Positions 8,427 through 18,241 of a stretch of 56,212 bases of DNA are shown one piece after another. The position numbers and the translations under genes were made by a program. Source of the DNA: Geodermatophilus sp. YIM 151500 (GTDB lineage: Bacteria > Actinomycetota > Actinomycetes > Mycobacteriales > Geodermatophilaceae); contig NZ_JAOVZT010000007.1 of NCBI RefSeq assembly GCF_025716945.1, positions 1 through 56,212 on the forward strand, in the 5' to 3' direction. Position 1 is the stretch's first letter, and each line of letters starts with the position of its first letter. The notes under the pieces were generated by a model that worked only from the letters and a program-made list of their open reading frames with translations, made no database searches and was not told where the DNA came from.

Positions 8427-8469
8427 GCGGAGTGGGATCGGCGCGGTCACCGCGCCGATCCCACTCCGC
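8427..8469 (-). terminator. terminator of the inositol operon
   Basis: A 20-bp perfect inverted repeat (8427-8446 and 8450-8469) with the 3-base loop TCA, lying 5 bp beyond the iolA stop codon. There is no long T-run, as is common in high-GC actinobacteria. A second inverted repeat (CTCGGCCC...GGGCCGAG, 8397-8427) abuts it and could act as a backup. Confidence 0.75.
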
Positions 8470-8474
8470 GTCCG

Positions 8475-9968
8475 TCAGGCGTTCTGCGGGAAGCCGAGGT
8501 TCAGCCCGCCGTGGCTCGGGTCGAGCCAGCGGCTGGTGACGACCTTGCCCCGGGTGAAGAAGTGCACGCCCTCGGTGCCGTGCGCGTGCGAGTCACCGAA
8601 CAGGCTGCTCTTCCACCCGCCGAACGAGTAGTACGCCATGGGCACCGGGATCGGCACGTTGATGCCGATCATCCCGACCTCGACCTCGTTCTGGAACCGC
8701 CGGGCGGCGCCACCGTCGTTGGTGAAGATGGCCGTGCCGTTCCCGTACGGGTTGGTGTTGATCAGCTCCAGCGCGTGCTCGTAGGTGTCCACCCGGAGCA
8801 CCGACAGCACCGGCCCGAAGATCTCGTCGGTGTAGACGCTCATCTGCGGCTCGACGTGGTCGAGCAGCGTCGGGCCGAGCCAGAAGCCGTCCTCGCCCCC
8901 GTCGGGCTGCACCTGGCGGCCGTCGACGACGAGCTTCGCGCCGGCCTCCTCACCGGCGTCGACGTAGGAGGCGACCTTGTCGCGGTGCTGCTTGGTGACC
9001 AGCGGGCCCATGTCGCAGCCCTTGCGCCCGTCGCCGGTCCGGAGGGTCCGGGTGCGCTCGGCGATGCGGGCGACGAGGTCGTCACCGACGCCACCGACGG
9101 CGAGCACGGCGCTGATCGCCATGCACCGCTCGCCGGCCGAGCCGAAGCCGGCGTTGACCGCGGCGTCGGCGGCGAGGTCGAGATCGGCGTCGGGCAGCAC
9201 CAGCATGTGGTTCTTCGCCCCGCCGAGGGCCTGCACCCGCTTGTCGTGGGCGGTGCCGGTCTCGTACACGTACTTGGCGATCGGGGTGGACCCGACGAAG
9301 GACACGCCCTGGATGTCGGGGTGCTCGAGCAGCCGGTCGACGGCGACCTTGTCGCCCTGGACGACGTTGAACACGCCGTCGGGCAGCCCGGCCTCCTTCC
9401 ACAGCTCGGCCATCCACAGCGACGCCGACGGGTCCTTCTCGCTCGGCTTGAGGACGACGGTGTTGCCGCAGGCGATCGCGATGGGGAAGAACCACATCGG
9501 CACCATGGCCGGGAAGTTGAACGGGCTGATGATCGCCACCGGGCCCAGGGCCTGGCGGACCGAGTGGACGTCGACGTTCGTCGAGGCGTTCTCGGTGAAG
9601 CCGCCGCGCATCAGGTGCGGGACGCCGCAGGCGAACTCCACGACCTCCTGGCCGCGGGAGACCTCGCCGAGGGCGTCGTCGAGCACCTTGCCGTGCTCGG
9701 CGGTGATGAGCTCGGCCAGCTCGGGCTTGCGGGCGTTGAGCAGCTCGCGGAAGCGGAACAGCACCGCCGTCCGCCGGGCCAGCGAGGTGTCGCGCCAGCC
9801 GGGGTAGGCCGCGGACGCGGCGGCGACCGCGGCGTCGACCTCCTCGGTCGAGGCGAGCGCGACCTCGCCGGTGACCTCGCCGGTCGCCGGGTCGGTGACC
9901 GGGCCGGTGCGGCCGCTGGCGCCGTCGCGGCGGCCGCCGTCGATCCAGTGCGGGATGTGCGTGGGCAT
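8475..9968 (-). CDS. iolA: methylmalonate-semialdehyde dehydrogenase (CoA-acylating)
   Basis: A 497-residue aldehyde dehydrogenase of the MMSDH type. It oxidises malonate semialdehyde (inositol route) or methylmalonate semialdehyde to acetyl-CoA or propionyl-CoA with NAD+ and CoA, releasing CO2. The family-typical start PHWIDG, the segment ISPFNFPAMVPMWFFPIA, the conserved GERCMA with catalytic Cys at about residue 282, and the end FFTRGKVVTSRW are all visible; length is normal. The ATG at 9968 is preceded by GAGGAGGGG, and the long upstream extension in frame is Pro/Arg-rich and non-coding. It is the last gene of the operon and is followed by a 20-bp hairpin. Confidence 0.95.
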   Translation of the reverse strand: MPTHIPHWIDGGRRDGASGRTGPVTDPATGEVTGEVALASTEEVDAAVAAASAAYPGWRDTSLARRTAVLFRFRELLNARKPELAELITAEHGKVLDDALGEVSRGQEVVEFACGVPHLMRGGFTENASTNVDVHSVRQALGPVAIISPFNFPAMVPMWFFPIAIACGNTVVLKPSEKDPSASLWMAELWKEAGLPDGVFNVVQGDKVAVDRLLEHPDIQGVSFVGSTPIAKYVYETGTAHDKRVQALGGAKNHMLVLPDADLDLAADAAVNAGFGSAGERCMAISAVLAVGGVGDDLVARIAERTRTLRTGDGRKGCDMGPLVTKQHRDKVASYVDAGEEAGAKLVVDGRQVQPDGGEDGFWLGPTLLDHVEPQMSVYTDEIFGPVLSVLRVDTYEHALELINTNPYGNGTAIFTNDGGAARRFQNEVEVGMIGINVPIPVPMAYYSFGGWKSSLFGDSHAHGTEGVHFFTRGKVVTSRWLDPSHGGLNLGFPQNA

Positions 9969-9993
9969 GGCCCCTCCTCGGGTGGGGTGTCTG

Positions 9994-10971
9994 TCAGGGA
10001 GCGGTGTCGTCGGGGAGCGGTGTCTGCGGGAAGTTCGGCCGCCCGGAGGCGGACGGCTGCCCGGAAGCGGACGGCCGCCCGGGCGCGGACGGCCGCCCGG
10101 CCAGCGCGTCGCCGGGGAAGTGCTTGGTGACCAGTTCGCGGATGGCGGTGAGCATCCGCGTGCCGGATTCCCTGGCCTGGTCGTCCCAGCCGAACACGCA
10201 GGTGGTGAGGACACCGTCGAAGCCGATGCCGGCGAGCGCGGCGAAGGCCTCGTCGAAGTCGACGTCCCCGCGGCCGATCTCCATGTGCTGGTGGACGCGG
10301 GTGGTGTTGCCCGGCGGGTTGGTGATGTAGCGCAGCCCGTCGGACGCGGTGTGGTCCATCGAGTCGGCGACGTGCACGTGGGTGAGCAGGTCGCCGGCCG
10401 CCGCGATGATGCCGGGCGCGTCGTCGCCCTGGTGGAACGTGTGCGGCAGGCAGTAGAGGAACGACATGCCCGGCGAGTCGATCCCGCGGACCATGTCGAT
10501 GGCCGGCAGCCCGAGCTCGATGAAGTCGTCCGGGTGCGGCTCGAGCGCCAGCTTCACGCCCTCCCGCTCGAACACCGGCAGCAGCTCCTCCATCGAGCGC
10601 CAGAACATCGCCTCGGCCAGCTCCGGCGCCTCCGGCCGGCCGTTGAACTCGCTGTTCATCGTGTCGACGCCGAGCTCGACGGTGATCTCGATGGCCCGCC
10701 GCCAGTACCGCACGGCGGCCTGCCGCTCGACCTCGCCGGGCCCCGACCAGCGCATCACCGGCAGCACCGACGTGATGCCCACGCCCGCGTCGGCCAGCTT
10801 CGACCGGAAGGCCCGCACCGTCGCCAGGTCCACCCGCGGGTGCTTGAAGAACGGGACGAAGTCCTCGCGCGGGGACAGCTCGATCCACTCGTAGCCCATC
10901 GAGGCCACGACGTCGGGCAGCTCCAGCAGCGGTGTCGTCCGCAGCATCTGGGGGTCGAGGGCGATCCTCAC
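9994..10971 (-). CDS. TIM-barrel sugar isomerase/epimerase of the inositol operon
   Basis: A 325-residue xylose-isomerase-like TIM barrel of the AP endonuclease 2 superfamily. Metal-site segments are visible in order: [21 protein letters not shown] and the C-terminal strand segment [15 protein letters not shown]. Its place in the operon suggests the IolI (inosose isomerase) or IolH role, but sequence alone cannot separate these. The last 35 residues are a low-complexity tail (repeats of G-x-PSAS/PG) encoded by an 18-bp minisatellite and lie outside the fold. The GTG at 10971 overlaps the iolG stop as GTGA. Confidence 0.85.
   Translation of the reverse strand: MRIALDPQMLRTTPLLELPDVVASMGYEWIELSPREDFVPFFKHPRVDLATVRAFRSKLADAGVGITSVLPVMRWSGPGEVERQAAVRYWRRAIEITVELGVDTMNSEFNGRPEAPELAEAMFWRSMEELLPVFEREGVKLALEPHPDDFIELGLPAIDMVRGIDSPGMSFLYCLPHTFHQGDDAPGIIAAAGDLLTHVHVADSMDHTASDGLRYITNPPGNTTRVHQHMEIGRGDVDFDEAFAALAGIGFDGVLTTCVFGWDDQARESGTRMLTAIRELVTKHFPGDALAGRPSAPGRPSASGQPSASGRPNFPQTPLPDDTAP
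10036..10102. repeat. 18-bp tandem repeat in isomerase 3' end
   Basis: Three full units and one partial unit of an 18-bp repeat starting at 10036, 10054, 10072 and 10090; consensus CGGCYGCCCGGRVGCGGA. In frame it encodes a six-residue Gly/Pro/Ser-rich repeat forming the C-terminal tail of the TIM-barrel protein. Being a multiple of three, copy-number changes keep the frame. Confidence 0.85.
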
Positions 10972-12071
10972 GGCGCCGTCCCCTCCTGCGACGCGGCCTC
11001 GCGCGGCTCCAGCCGGACCTCGGTGCGCCGGCCGGTGCGCAGCGCCTCGATCCCGGCGGCGCACACCGCCTGGGCGGCGTAGCCGTCCCAGGCGCCGGGG
11101 CCGTCGATGGTGCCGCGGCGGGCGGCGTCCACCCAGCGCTGGAGCTCGATGTCGTAGGCCCGACCGAAGCGCTGGCGGAAGTCCGGCGCGATCGCCGTCG
11201 ACCGGCTCGCCCCGGACGCTCCGCCGCGGTGCCGCACGAGACCGAGGTCGAGGCCGATCATCGCGCTGCCGTCCTCTCCGACGACCTCGGTCCGCACCTC
11301 GTAGCCGACGCCGGTGCTGACGAAGACCTCGACGTCGACCATCCGGCCGCCGGTCGTCTCGAACAGCACCAGCAGCGGGTCGGACTGGCCGGCGACCGCG
11401 TGCCGGGTGGCCCGCGGCCGCAGCACGGTGACCGCGGCGATCTCCTCGTCGAGCAGGAAGCGGGTGACGTCGACCTCGTGCACCACCGAGTCGTTGACCA
11501 TCATCTCGCTGGTGAAATGCGGCGGGACGACGGCGTTGCGGTGCGCGCAGTGCACGACCAGCGGCTCGCCGAGCTCCCCGGAGGCGATCAGCTCGCGCAG
11601 CTGCGCGTACTCGGGGTCGAAGCGGCGCATGAAGCCGACCTGGACGAGCTGCCGGCCGGTGCGCGCGGTGTACGCGTCCTCCGCCCGGACCACCGCGAGC
11701 GAGCTGGCCGCCTCCATGGTCAGCGGCTTCTCGCACAGCACCGGGATGCCGCGCTCGATGCAGGCCAGCAGCTGCTCCTCGTGGAACTGGCCCGGAGTGG
11801 CGATCACCACGGCGTCGACGCCCTCGTCGGCGATCGCGGCCAGCGGATCGGAGATCACCCGGCAGCCGGGCACCGTGGCGGCGACCTGCTCGGCCTTCTC
11901 GGCGAACGCGTCGCTGACCGCGACGACCGTGGCGCCGGAGATGCGGCTGTAGAGGCGGGCCACGTGGTCGGCGCCCATCATGCCGACGCCGAGCACCGCG
12001 ACGCGCAGGTCGCGGGCCGGGACCTCGGCCATGTCCGGGAGCACCCCGGCGGAGGTCTCGGTGGTCGTCAC
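10968..12071 (-). CDS. iolG: inositol 2-dehydrogenase (Gfo/Idh/MocA)
   Basis: A 367-residue NAD-dependent dehydrogenase. The Rossmann motif [19 protein letters not shown] is at about residues 22-40. The catalytic EKPL motif follows ERGIPVLC, and the active-site D/H pair appears in the segment [15 protein letters not shown]. It oxidises myo-inositol to 2-keto-myo-inositol (scyllo-inosose), the first step of the pathway encoded here. The GTG at 12071 overlaps the iolE stop (GTGA), and its own stop overlaps the next gene in the same way. The N-terminal 20 residues precede the fold and may be a short extension. Confidence 0.9.
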   Translation of the reverse strand: MTTTETSAGVLPDMAEVPARDLRVAVLGVGMMGADHVARLYSRISGATVVAVSDAFAEKAEQVAATVPGCRVISDPLAAIADEGVDAVVIATPGQFHEEQLLACIERGIPVLCEKPLTMEAASSLAVVRAEDAYTARTGRQLVQVGFMRRFDPEYAQLRELIASGELGEPLVVHCAHRNAVVPPHFTSEMMVNDSVVHEVDVTRFLLDEEIAAVTVLRPRATRHAVAGQSDPLLVLFETTGGRMVDVEVFVSTGVGYEVRTEVVGEDGSAMIGLDLGLVRHRGGASGASRSTAIAPDFRQRFGRAYDIELQRWVDAARRGTIDGPGAWDGYAAQAVCAAGIEALRTGRRTEVRLEPREAASQEGTAP

Positions 12072-13048
12072 GCCTGCTCCTCCTTCCCGGTCGTGGGGGT
12101 GCCGATCTGCAGCGACGGGAAGCCGCAGCTGGCGATGTAGCGGTGCGTGCGCTGCGCGATGGGGAAGGGCATGTCTGGCGGGCACGGGTACATGTCGTGC
12201 TCGACGATCGCGAACACGTCCAGGCCGAGCTCCTCGATCGCCTCCAGCAGCGGCGGGTAGGCCGGCACGCCGTTCGGCGGCTCGACCATCGCGCCCATCC
12301 GCACCGCCTCGGGCCAGACGATGTCCTTCTCCAGCACCTCGTCGATCACCGCCGGGTCGACCTGCTTGAGGTGCAGGTAGCCGATCCGGTCCGGGTAGCG
12401 GCGGATGAGGTCGAGGTTGTCGCCGCGGTAGTAGCTGACGTGCCCGGTGTCCAGGCACAGCGGCACGTACTGCGGATCTGTGTCGGCGAGGAAGCGCTCG
12501 ATGTCGGCCTGGTAGCCGACGTGGGTCTCCGCGTGCGGGTGGAACGCGATCGACAGGCCGTACTCCTCCTGCACGGCGCGGCCGAGCCGGGTCACGCCGG
12601 TGGTCTTGGCCTCCCACGCCTCGGGGGTGAGGTGGCGGGACTCGACGTCCGCGCCGGTCTTCTGGTCGCGGAAGGTGTCGGGGATGACGACGACGTGCGT
12701 GCCGCCCATCGCCTTCGTCAGCGCCGCGACGTCCCGCACCTGGCCCCAGACCGCGTCCCAGGAGTCGGGCCGGTGCAGGTGCTCGAAGACCGTGCCGGCC
12801 GACACCGAGAGCCCGCGGGCGGCGAGCTCGTCGGACAGCTGCGCCGGGTCGGTGGGCAGGTAGCCGTAGGGGCCGAGCTCGATCCACTCGTAGCCGCAGG
12901 CGCTGACCTCGTCGAGGAAGCGCTGCCAGGGCACCTGCTCCGGGTCGTCGGGGAACCACACCCCCCACGAGTCGGGCGCCGACCCCACCCTGATCCGGCC
13001 GGTGCCGCGCTGCGGCTGCGCGGGTGTCGCCTGGCTCTGCGTGCTCAT
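12068..13048 (-). CDS. iolE: inosose dehydratase (IolE/MocC-type TIM barrel)
   Basis: A 326-residue TIM-barrel protein of the inosose dehydratase family. The start of the barrel reads [13 protein letters not shown], a hallmark of actinobacterial IolE/MocC. Metal-ligand segments [23 protein letters not shown] and YLHLKQVDP follow in order, and VEHDMYP near the C-terminus completes the site. It dehydrates scyllo-inosose to 3D-(3,5/4)-trihydroxycyclohexane-1,2-dione, using a divalent metal. It is downstream of iolD with a 60-bp gap, the only sizeable gap in the distal half of the operon. The ATG at 13048 follows GGAGGAGCACC. Confidence 0.9.
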   Translation of the reverse strand: MSTQSQATPAQPQRGTGRIRVGSAPDSWGVWFPDDPEQVPWQRFLDEVSACGYEWIELGPYGYLPTDPAQLSDELAARGLSVSAGTVFEHLHRPDSWDAVWGQVRDVAALTKAMGGTHVVVIPDTFRDQKTGADVESRHLTPEAWEAKTTGVTRLGRAVQEEYGLSIAFHPHAETHVGYQADIERFLADTDPQYVPLCLDTGHVSYYRGDNLDLIRRYPDRIGYLHLKQVDPAVIDEVLEKDIVWPEAVRMGAMVEPPNGVPAYPPLLEAIEELGLDVFAIVEHDMYPCPPDMPFPIAQRTHRYIASCGFPSLQIGTPTTGKEEQA

Positions 13049-13108
13049 CGTCGGTGCTCCTCCAGCGGGGCTCGGGGGGGATGGGTCGGACGGGGAGTGC
13101 GTGGGTGC

Positions 13109-15049
13109 TCAGGCGCTCGGGTCGGACGGCGCGAGGTACGGGCGCTGGGCGGCCTTCCAGCCGTCGTAGACGGCGCGGGCCTCCTGCGTGCTCGACAGCG
13201 TCGAGACCTCGCTGACCGGCACGTCCCACCACGACCTGCTGGACGGCGCGTCGACCAGCGGGTCGGTCTCGACGTGGACGACCGTCGCCCGCTCGCTCGC
13301 CTTGGCCTTGCGCAGCGCCGCCTCGAGGCTGGGGCCGTCCTGGGCGACCAGGACGTCGACGCCCAGGCTGGCCGCGTTGGCGGCGAGGTCGACCGGCAGC
13401 ACGTCGCCGTCGAGCCGGCCCGACGACGACGACCGGTAGCGGTAGCGGGTGCCGAAGCGCTGCGAGCCCAGGGACTCCGACAGCGCGCCGATCGAGGCGA
13501 AGCCGTGGTTCTGCACCAGGACGACGACGATCTTGACGCCCTCCTGGACGGCCGTCACGAGCTCCGTCGGCATCATCAGGTACGAGCCGTCGCCGACCAT
13601 GACGAAGACGTCGCGGTCGGGGCTGGCCATCCGGATGCCGATGCCGCCGGGGATCTCGTAGCCCATGCACGAGTAGCCGTACTCGACGTGGTAGCCCTTC
13701 GGGTCGCGGACCCGCCACATCTTGTGCAGGTCGCCCGGCATCGACCCGGCGGCGCAGACCACCACGTCGCGGGCCGCGGAGACCTCGTTGACCACGCCGA
13801 TCACCTCGTTCTGGGTGAGCCGGCCGCCCTCCCCGGCGCTGGGGGTCGCCGGGTGGTAGGCGGCCTCGACCGTCGCCTCCCACTCGGCGGCCAGCTCGGC
13901 CGTGCGCCGCCGGTGGGCGTCGTCGACCGACCAGCCGGCCAGCGCCTCGGTCAGCGCGGTCAGCGTCTCGCGGGCGTCGGCCTGCACGGTGACGCCCGCG
14001 TGCTTGGCCGCGTCCATCGACGCGACGTTGACGTTGACGAAGCGGACGCCCGGGTCGGCGAACGCGGTGCGGGAGGCGGTGGTGAAGTCCTGGTACCGGG
14101 TGCCGATCCCGATGACGACGTCGGCCTCGCGGGCGAGGGCGTTGGCCGCGGTCGTGCCGGTCGAGCCGATCGCGCCGACCGACTGCGGGTGGTCGTAGGC
14201 CAGCGCGCCCTTGCCCGCCTGGGTCTGCCCGACCGGGATGCCGGTGGCCGTGGCGAAGGCGTCGAGCGCCTCGGTGGCGTGCGAGTAGATGACGCCGCCG
14301 CCGGCCACGACCAGCGGCCGACGGGCCGACCGGATCACCTCGACCGCGCGCTGGAGCGCGGCCCGCTCGGGCACCGGCCGGGCGACGTGCCAGGTCCGCT
14401 CGGCGAACAGGTCGACCGGCCAGTCGAAGGCCTCGGCCTGCACGTCCTGCGGGAAGCAGAGGGTCACCGCGCCCGCCTCGGCGGGGTCGGTGAGCACCCG
14501 CATCGCGCCGAGCAGGGCGCCGGGCAGCTGCTCGGGCCGCCAGATGCGGTCGAAGTAGCGCGACACGGGCCGGAAGGCGTCGTTGACGGTGACGTCGCCG
14601 CTGTGCGGCAGCTCCAGCTCCTGCAGCAGGGCCCCGGCCGACCGCGTGGCGAAGGTGTCGGCGGGCAGCAGCAGGACGGGCAACCGGTTGATCGTGGCCA
14701 GCGCGGCGCCGGTCAGCATGTTCGTGGAGCCGGGGCCGACGCTGGTCGACACGGCCCAGGTCTGCAGCCGGTCCTTGGCGCGGGCGTAGGCCACCGCGGT
14801 GTGCACCACGGCCTGCTCGTTGCGGCCCAGCACGTACCGCAGCGCCCCGGGGTCGTCGAGCTCGGCCTGCAGCAGGGCCTGGCCCAGCCCGGCGACGTTG
14901 CCGTGCCCGAAGATGCCGAAGCAGCCGGCGAACAGCCGCTGCCGGTGGCCGTCCCGCTCGGTGTGCTGCTGCGCGAGGAAGCGGACGACGGCCTGCGAGA
15001 CGGTGAGGCGCACGGTCTCGGTCCGTGCCGGCGGATAGGGCTCGCTCAC
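13109..15049 (-). CDS. iolD: trihydroxycyclohexanedione acylhydrolase
   Basis: A 646-residue thiamine diphosphate enzyme that hydrolyses the C-C bond of 3D-(3,5/4)-trihydroxycyclohexane-1,2-dione to 5-deoxyglucuronate. Visible features are the N-terminal TPP domain with [10 protein letters not shown] and the catalytic Glu in RNEQAVVH, the central domain, and the C-terminal TPP/Mg motif [17 protein letters not shown] followed by [15 protein letters not shown]. Length matches the family. The GTG at 15049 overlaps the iolB stop as GTGA; the longer frame extending to 15544 runs through iolB and is not used. Confidence 0.95.
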   Translation of the reverse strand: MSEPYPPARTETVRLTVSQAVVRFLAQQHTERDGHRQRLFAGCFGIFGHGNVAGLGQALLQAELDDPGALRYVLGRNEQAVVHTAVAYARAKDRLQTWAVSTSVGPGSTNMLTGAALATINRLPVLLLPADTFATRSAGALLQELELPHSGDVTVNDAFRPVSRYFDRIWRPEQLPGALLGAMRVLTDPAEAGAVTLCFPQDVQAEAFDWPVDLFAERTWHVARPVPERAALQRAVEVIRSARRPLVVAGGGVIYSHATEALDAFATATGIPVGQTQAGKGALAYDHPQSVGAIGSTGTTAANALAREADVVIGIGTRYQDFTTASRTAFADPGVRFVNVNVASMDAAKHAGVTVQADARETLTALTEALAGWSVDDAHRRRTAELAAEWEATVEAAYHPATPSAGEGGRLTQNEVIGVVNEVSAARDVVVCAAGSMPGDLHKMWRVRDPKGYHVEYGYSCMGYEIPGGIGIRMASPDRDVFVMVGDGSYLMMPTELVTAVQEGVKIVVVLVQNHGFASIGALSESLGSQRFGTRYRYRSSSSGRLDGDVLPVDLAANAASLGVDVLVAQDGPSLEAALRKAKASERATVVHVETDPLVDAPSSRSWWDVPVSEVSTLSSTQEARAVYDGWKAAQRPYLAPSDPSA

Positions 15050-15981
15050 GGTCGGGACGCTCCGTTCTGGCTCGGTCGGGCGGGTGCGTGCAGCGGCAGG
15101 CGCGGGTCGACGTCCTCGTCGGCCCACGTGCCGCGGATCCATGCGTGGTCGGGGTCGTCGACGATCCGCCAGGCCCGCTCGGGGCCGGGCCCGGCCATGA
15201 CGTTGAGGTAGTAGAGGTGGTGGCCCGGGGCGGCGATCGACGGCCCGTGCCAGCCGTGCGGCACCAGGACGACGTCGCGGTCGCGGACCTCGGCGAGCAC
15301 GTCGATCGGCCGCTCGGCGGTGCCGTACACCCGGTGGTAGGCCAGCCCCGGCGTGCCGGCGGGCCCGGGCGCCACCTCGAAGTAGTAGATCTCCTCGAGC
15401 TCGGTCTCGGCCGCGGAGGTCTCGTCGTGCTTGTGCGGCGGGTACGACGACCAGTTGCCGCCGGGGGTGATCACCTCGCAGGCGATGATCGAGTCGGCCT
15501 CGAAGACGTCGGCGGTGGCGAAGTTGTGCACCTGCCGGCTGCACGGACCGGCGCCGCGCAGCTCGACGGGCACCCCGCCGGCCGGCCCGTACCGCACCGG
15601 CAGCCGCCGGGACGCGCGGGCGCCGCAGAGGGCGAAGCGGCCGCCGGTGGGGCTGGCCAGCGTCGCCGTGGCGCCGAGCGGCAGGTAGGCGAAGTCGGTG
15701 GGACCGGCGAAGACGTCGGAGCGGCCGGCCAGGGTCAGGGTCTTCCCGTCGCAGCCCACGTGGAGCGAGCCGGCGAGCGGGACGACGACGACCTCGTCCG
15801 GTCCGGTCTCCAGGGTGTGCGACGCGCCGGCGGCGAGCTCCAGGACCCGCAGGCTCGAGTGACCCCAGCCGGCCGACTCGGGGGTGACCTCAAGGGAGAA
15901 GGGGCCGGAGGCGGCGGTGCCGGCGGGCAGGTGCCACGATCGCCCCGGTCGCGCGGGGGCCGGCCGTGCTGCGGTGGTCAT
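15046..15981 (-). CDS. iolB: 5-deoxy-glucuronate isomerase
   Basis: A 311-residue bicupin that isomerises 5-deoxy-D-glucuronate to 2-deoxy-5-keto-D-gluconate. The metal-binding cupin motif is clear: [12 protein letters not shown] followed by [10 protein letters not shown], and the second His segment [26 protein letters not shown]. These are highly conserved in IolB. The ATG at 15981 follows GAGGAGCAGC. It is separated from the preceding aldolase gene by 112 bp holding two identical hairpins, so its translation or message stability may be set independently of the promoter-proximal genes. Confidence 0.95.
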   Translation of the reverse strand: MTTAARPAPARPGRSWHLPAGTAASGPFSLEVTPESAGWGHSSLRVLELAAGASHTLETGPDEVVVVPLAGSLHVGCDGKTLTLAGRSDVFAGPTDFAYLPLGATATLASPTGGRFALCGARASRRLPVRYGPAGGVPVELRGAGPCSRQVHNFATADVFEADSIIACEVITPGGNWSSYPPHKHDETSAAETELEEIYYFEVAPGPAGTPGLAYHRVYGTAERPIDVLAEVRDRDVVLVPHGWHGPSIAAPGHHLYYLNVMAGPGPERAWRIVDDPDHAWIRGTWADEDVDPRLPLHAPARPSQNGASRP

Positions 15982-16007
15982 GCTGCTCCTCGACGAAAGG
16001 GGAGGGC

Positions 16008-16053
16008 GGCCCTCCTGCAGGGCCTTGTGGTCGGCTGGCCCTCCTGCAGGGCC
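16008..16053. repeat. two identical 17-bp hairpins inside the inositol operon
   Basis: GGCCCTCCTGCAGGGCC occurs at 16008-16024 and again at 16037-16053. Each has 6-bp arms around a CCTGC loop, and the core CCTGCAGG is itself palindromic. They lie between the aldolase stop and the iolB start. They could act as an intra-operon attenuator or RNA-processing element, or be copies of a genome-wide intergenic repeat. Confidence 0.7.
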
Positions 16054-16093
16054 CCGCCGCGAGCCCGCGAGCGGTGGGGGCAGGAGGGTCCTT

Positions 16094-17026
16094 TCAGTGG
16101 ACGAGGGACACGGCGGTGTCGACGGCGGCCTCGACGTCGTCGTCCGGCGGGTAGAGCAGGGTGCGGCCGACGACCAGGCCGCGGACCGCCGGTAGCGCCA
16201 GCGCGTCCCGCCAGCTCGCGTAGGTCTCCTCGGGGCGACCGGTCGGGTCGCCGCCCAGCAGCAGGGTGGGCAGGGTCGTGGCGTCCATGACCCGGGCCAT
16301 CCCGGAGACGACGGGGAGCTTCAGCCAGGTGAAGGCGGAGGTGGCGCCCAGGCCCTGCGCGATGTGCACGGACTTGATCACCGCGTCGGTGCTCAGGTCG
16401 TTGACCACCCTGCCGTCCACGCGCCGGGAGAGGAACGGCTCCAGCATCGCCACGACGCCGGCCCGGGCCAGCTCGCTGATCGCCCGGCCGGAGGTCTCCA
16501 GCATGGCGACGGTCCCCGCGTCGTCGAGGTCGATGCGGTTGAGCATCTTCGCCGCGTCGAACCGGGCCGCCACGACACCGGCCACGTCGTAACCGGTCAT
16601 CCGGTCGTCCAGCTCGAAGGAGGCGCCGGCCAGGCCGCCGCGGTTCATCGAGGCCACGACGACCTTGTCCTCGAGCGCGCCGAGCAGCAGCAGGTCCTCG
16701 GCGACGTCTGCGGTGGCCAGCAGGCCGTCGACCCCGGGCCGGGCGAGCGCGGCCCGCAGCCGGTCGAGCATCCCGCGGCGGTCGTGCATGGCCGTCGGGC
16801 GTCCCTGCGCCGCGAAGGCGCCCCGCGCGGGGTGGTCGGCGGCGACCAGCATCAGCCGGCCGTCGGGTGGCAGGAAGGCGGGCCGGCGCCGGCGCGCCGC
16901 CAGGGCGCGGCCGATCGCCCCCGGGTCGCGGCTGCGCAGCTCGGTGACCTCGTCGTAGCTGGTGCAGGCCGGTGCCGCGGTGCCCCGCTGCTCGGCGGGC
17001 GCGACGGGGGTGATGGTGTCAGACAC
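16094..17026 (-). CDS. Cgl0158-family TIM-barrel aldolase, IolJ-like role
   Basis: A 310-residue (beta/alpha)8 protein of the class-I aldolase-like family typified by C. glutamicum Cgl0158. Visible landmarks are DGRLMLVAADHPARG, the acidic segment GVDGLLATADVAEDL, VAMLEPFL, IKSVHIAQGLGATSAFTWLKLPVV and the phosphate-binding end RGLVVGRTLLYP. In an inositol operon lacking a canonical class-II IolJ, this protein probably cleaves 2-deoxy-5-keto-gluconate 6-phosphate to malonate semialdehyde and dihydroxyacetone phosphate; that assignment is inferred from context. Its ATG lies inside the end of iolC (8-bp overlap). Confidence 0.8.
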   Translation of the reverse strand: MSDTITPVAPAEQRGTAAPACTSYDEVTELRSRDPGAIGRALAARRRRPAFLPPDGRLMLVAADHPARGAFAAQGRPTAMHDRRGMLDRLRAALARPGVDGLLATADVAEDLLLLGALEDKVVVASMNRGGLAGASFELDDRMTGYDVAGVVAARFDAAKMLNRIDLDDAGTVAMLETSGRAISELARAGVVAMLEPFLSRRVDGRVVNDLSTDAVIKSVHIAQGLGATSAFTWLKLPVVSGMARVMDATTLPTLLLGGDPTGRPEETYASWRDALALPAVRGLVVGRTLLYPPDDDVEAAVDTAVSLVH

Positions 17027-17999
17027 GGGTGCCCTCCAGGTCCGTGGTCGCAGCGGCGTGGGCGGCGACGTGCGCCTCGACCTCGGCGGCGGTCGGCATC
17101 GCCGTGGAGCACTCCAGCCGGGAGGCGACGATGGCCCCGGCCGCGTTCGCGTTGCGCAGCGTCTGCTCCAGCGGCAGGCCGGTCAGCAACCCGTGGCACA
17201 GCGAACCGCCGAACGCGTCGCCGGCGCCGAGGCCGTTGACCACGTCGACCGGCGTCGGCGGGACGACGACCCGCTCGGTGCGGGTGCGGCCGAGCACGCC
17301 CTTCGGGCCCTGCTTGACCACGGCCAGCTCGACGCCGGCGTCCAGGAGGGCCTCCGCGGCCCGGTCGGGGTCGGTCTCGCCGACCGCGACCTCGCACTCC
17401 TCGCGGTTGCCCACGGCGACGGTCACGTGCGGCAGGGCCGCCCGGACCTGCTCGGTCGCCTCCTCGCGCGAGGACCAGAACATCGGCCGGTAGTCGAGGT
17501 CGAGCACCGTGTGCTGCCGGTGGCCGCGGGCCTCCCAGGCGGCGTGGTGCGCCGACCGGCTCGGCTCCTCCGACAGCCCGGTGACCGTCGCCCAGAACAG
17601 CCGCGCGCTCCGGACGGCGTCGAGGTCGAGGTCCTCGGGGCGGACCTGGAGGTCGGGCGCGGTCGGGCGCCGGTAGAAGTACAGCGGGAAGTCGTCGGGC
17701 GGGAAGATCTCGCAGAAGGTGACCGGGGTCGGGTGCTCGGGGTCGACCACGACCAAGCGGTCGTCGACGCCGAGGTCGCGCAGCGCTCGGCGGACGAACC
17801 GGCCGAAGGGGTCGTCGCCCACGCCGGTGACCAGTGCCACCGAGTGCCCGAGGCGGGCGGCGGCGACCGCCACGTTGGCGGCACTGCCGCCGAGGTACTT
17901 GCCGAAACTGGTCACGTCCTCCAGGCCGACCCCGACCTGCTGGGGGTAGACGTCGACCCCGCTGCGGCCGAAGGCCAGCACGTCCACGGGCTGTTCCAC
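17019..17999 (-). CDS. iolC: 5-dehydro-2-deoxygluconokinase
   Basis: A 326-residue PfkB/ribokinase-family kinase that phosphorylates 2-deoxy-5-keto-D-gluconate. The N-terminal PfkB signature FGKYLGGSAANVAVAAARLG and the C-terminal ATP/anion-hole signature VVNGLGAGDAFGGSLCHGLL with catalytic Asp are intact. The segment RSGVDVYPQQVGVGLEDV is characteristic of IolC. I chose GTG 17999 because the protein fold begins there and GGAAGGA lies upstream; the longer frame to 18083 crosses the promoter. It is the first gene of the operon. Confidence 0.93.
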   Translation of the reverse strand: MEQPVDVLAFGRSGVDVYPQQVGVGLEDVTSFGKYLGGSAANVAVAAARLGHSVALVTGVGDDPFGRFVRRALRDLGVDDRLVVVDPEHPTPVTFCEIFPPDDFPLYFYRRPTAPDLQVRPEDLDLDAVRSARLFWATVTGLSEEPSRSAHHAAWEARGHRQHTVLDLDYRPMFWSSREEATEQVRAALPHVTVAVGNREECEVAVGETDPDRAAEALLDAGVELAVVKQGPKGVLGRTRTERVVVPPTPVDVVNGLGAGDAFGGSLCHGLLTGLPLEQTLRNANAAGAIVASRLECSTAMPTAAEVEAHVAAHAAATTDLEGTRV

Positions 18000-18066
18000 G
18001 GTGGTTTCCGTCCTTCCGCCGAGGCCGTCACGGGCCGGTGTCGCCGCCGGGCGCCTGTGCCCCCCG

Positions 18067-18096
18067 ACTGTGCTCGGGACCACACCGCGCTGTCAA
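18067..18096 (-). promoter_or_regulatory. predicted promoter of the inositol operon
   Basis: On the minus strand a perfect TTGACA (18091-18096) is followed after 18 bases by CACAGT (18067-18072). Transcription would begin near 18060, about 60 nt before the iolC start. The operator at 18102-18111 is directly upstream of the -35 box. Confidence 0.6.
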
Positions 18097-18101
18097 TACT
18101 T

Positions 18102-18111
18102 TGTCCTGACA
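18102..18111. promoter_or_regulatory. IolR-like operator
   Basis: TGTCCTGACA fits the C. glutamicum IolR consensus KGWCHTRACA at all ten positions. It lies in the 242-bp region between the iolC and GntR start codons, a few bases from the iolC -35 box. It would also sit between weak CTGTCA (18090-18095) and TATGTT (18112-18117) boxes reading toward the regulator. One bound repressor could therefore control both directions. The adjoining ACATATGT (18109-18116) is another palindrome. Confidence 0.65.
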
Positions 18112-18241
18112 TATGTTCATGGCACGGCCGGGTCGGGCTCACCCGACGGGGTCGGCGGGCGCCCGTTGCCGCGATCCCTTCTGCGATCATCGAGCTCACG
18201 ACCCGCCCCGGCAGGGGAGGGTGCCGGTCGGGAGGAGCACC

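Noticed and set aside
9082-9495. Minus-strand ORF inside iolA
   Set aside because: Alternate-frame shadow rich in Arg/Ala; iolA coding is unambiguous.
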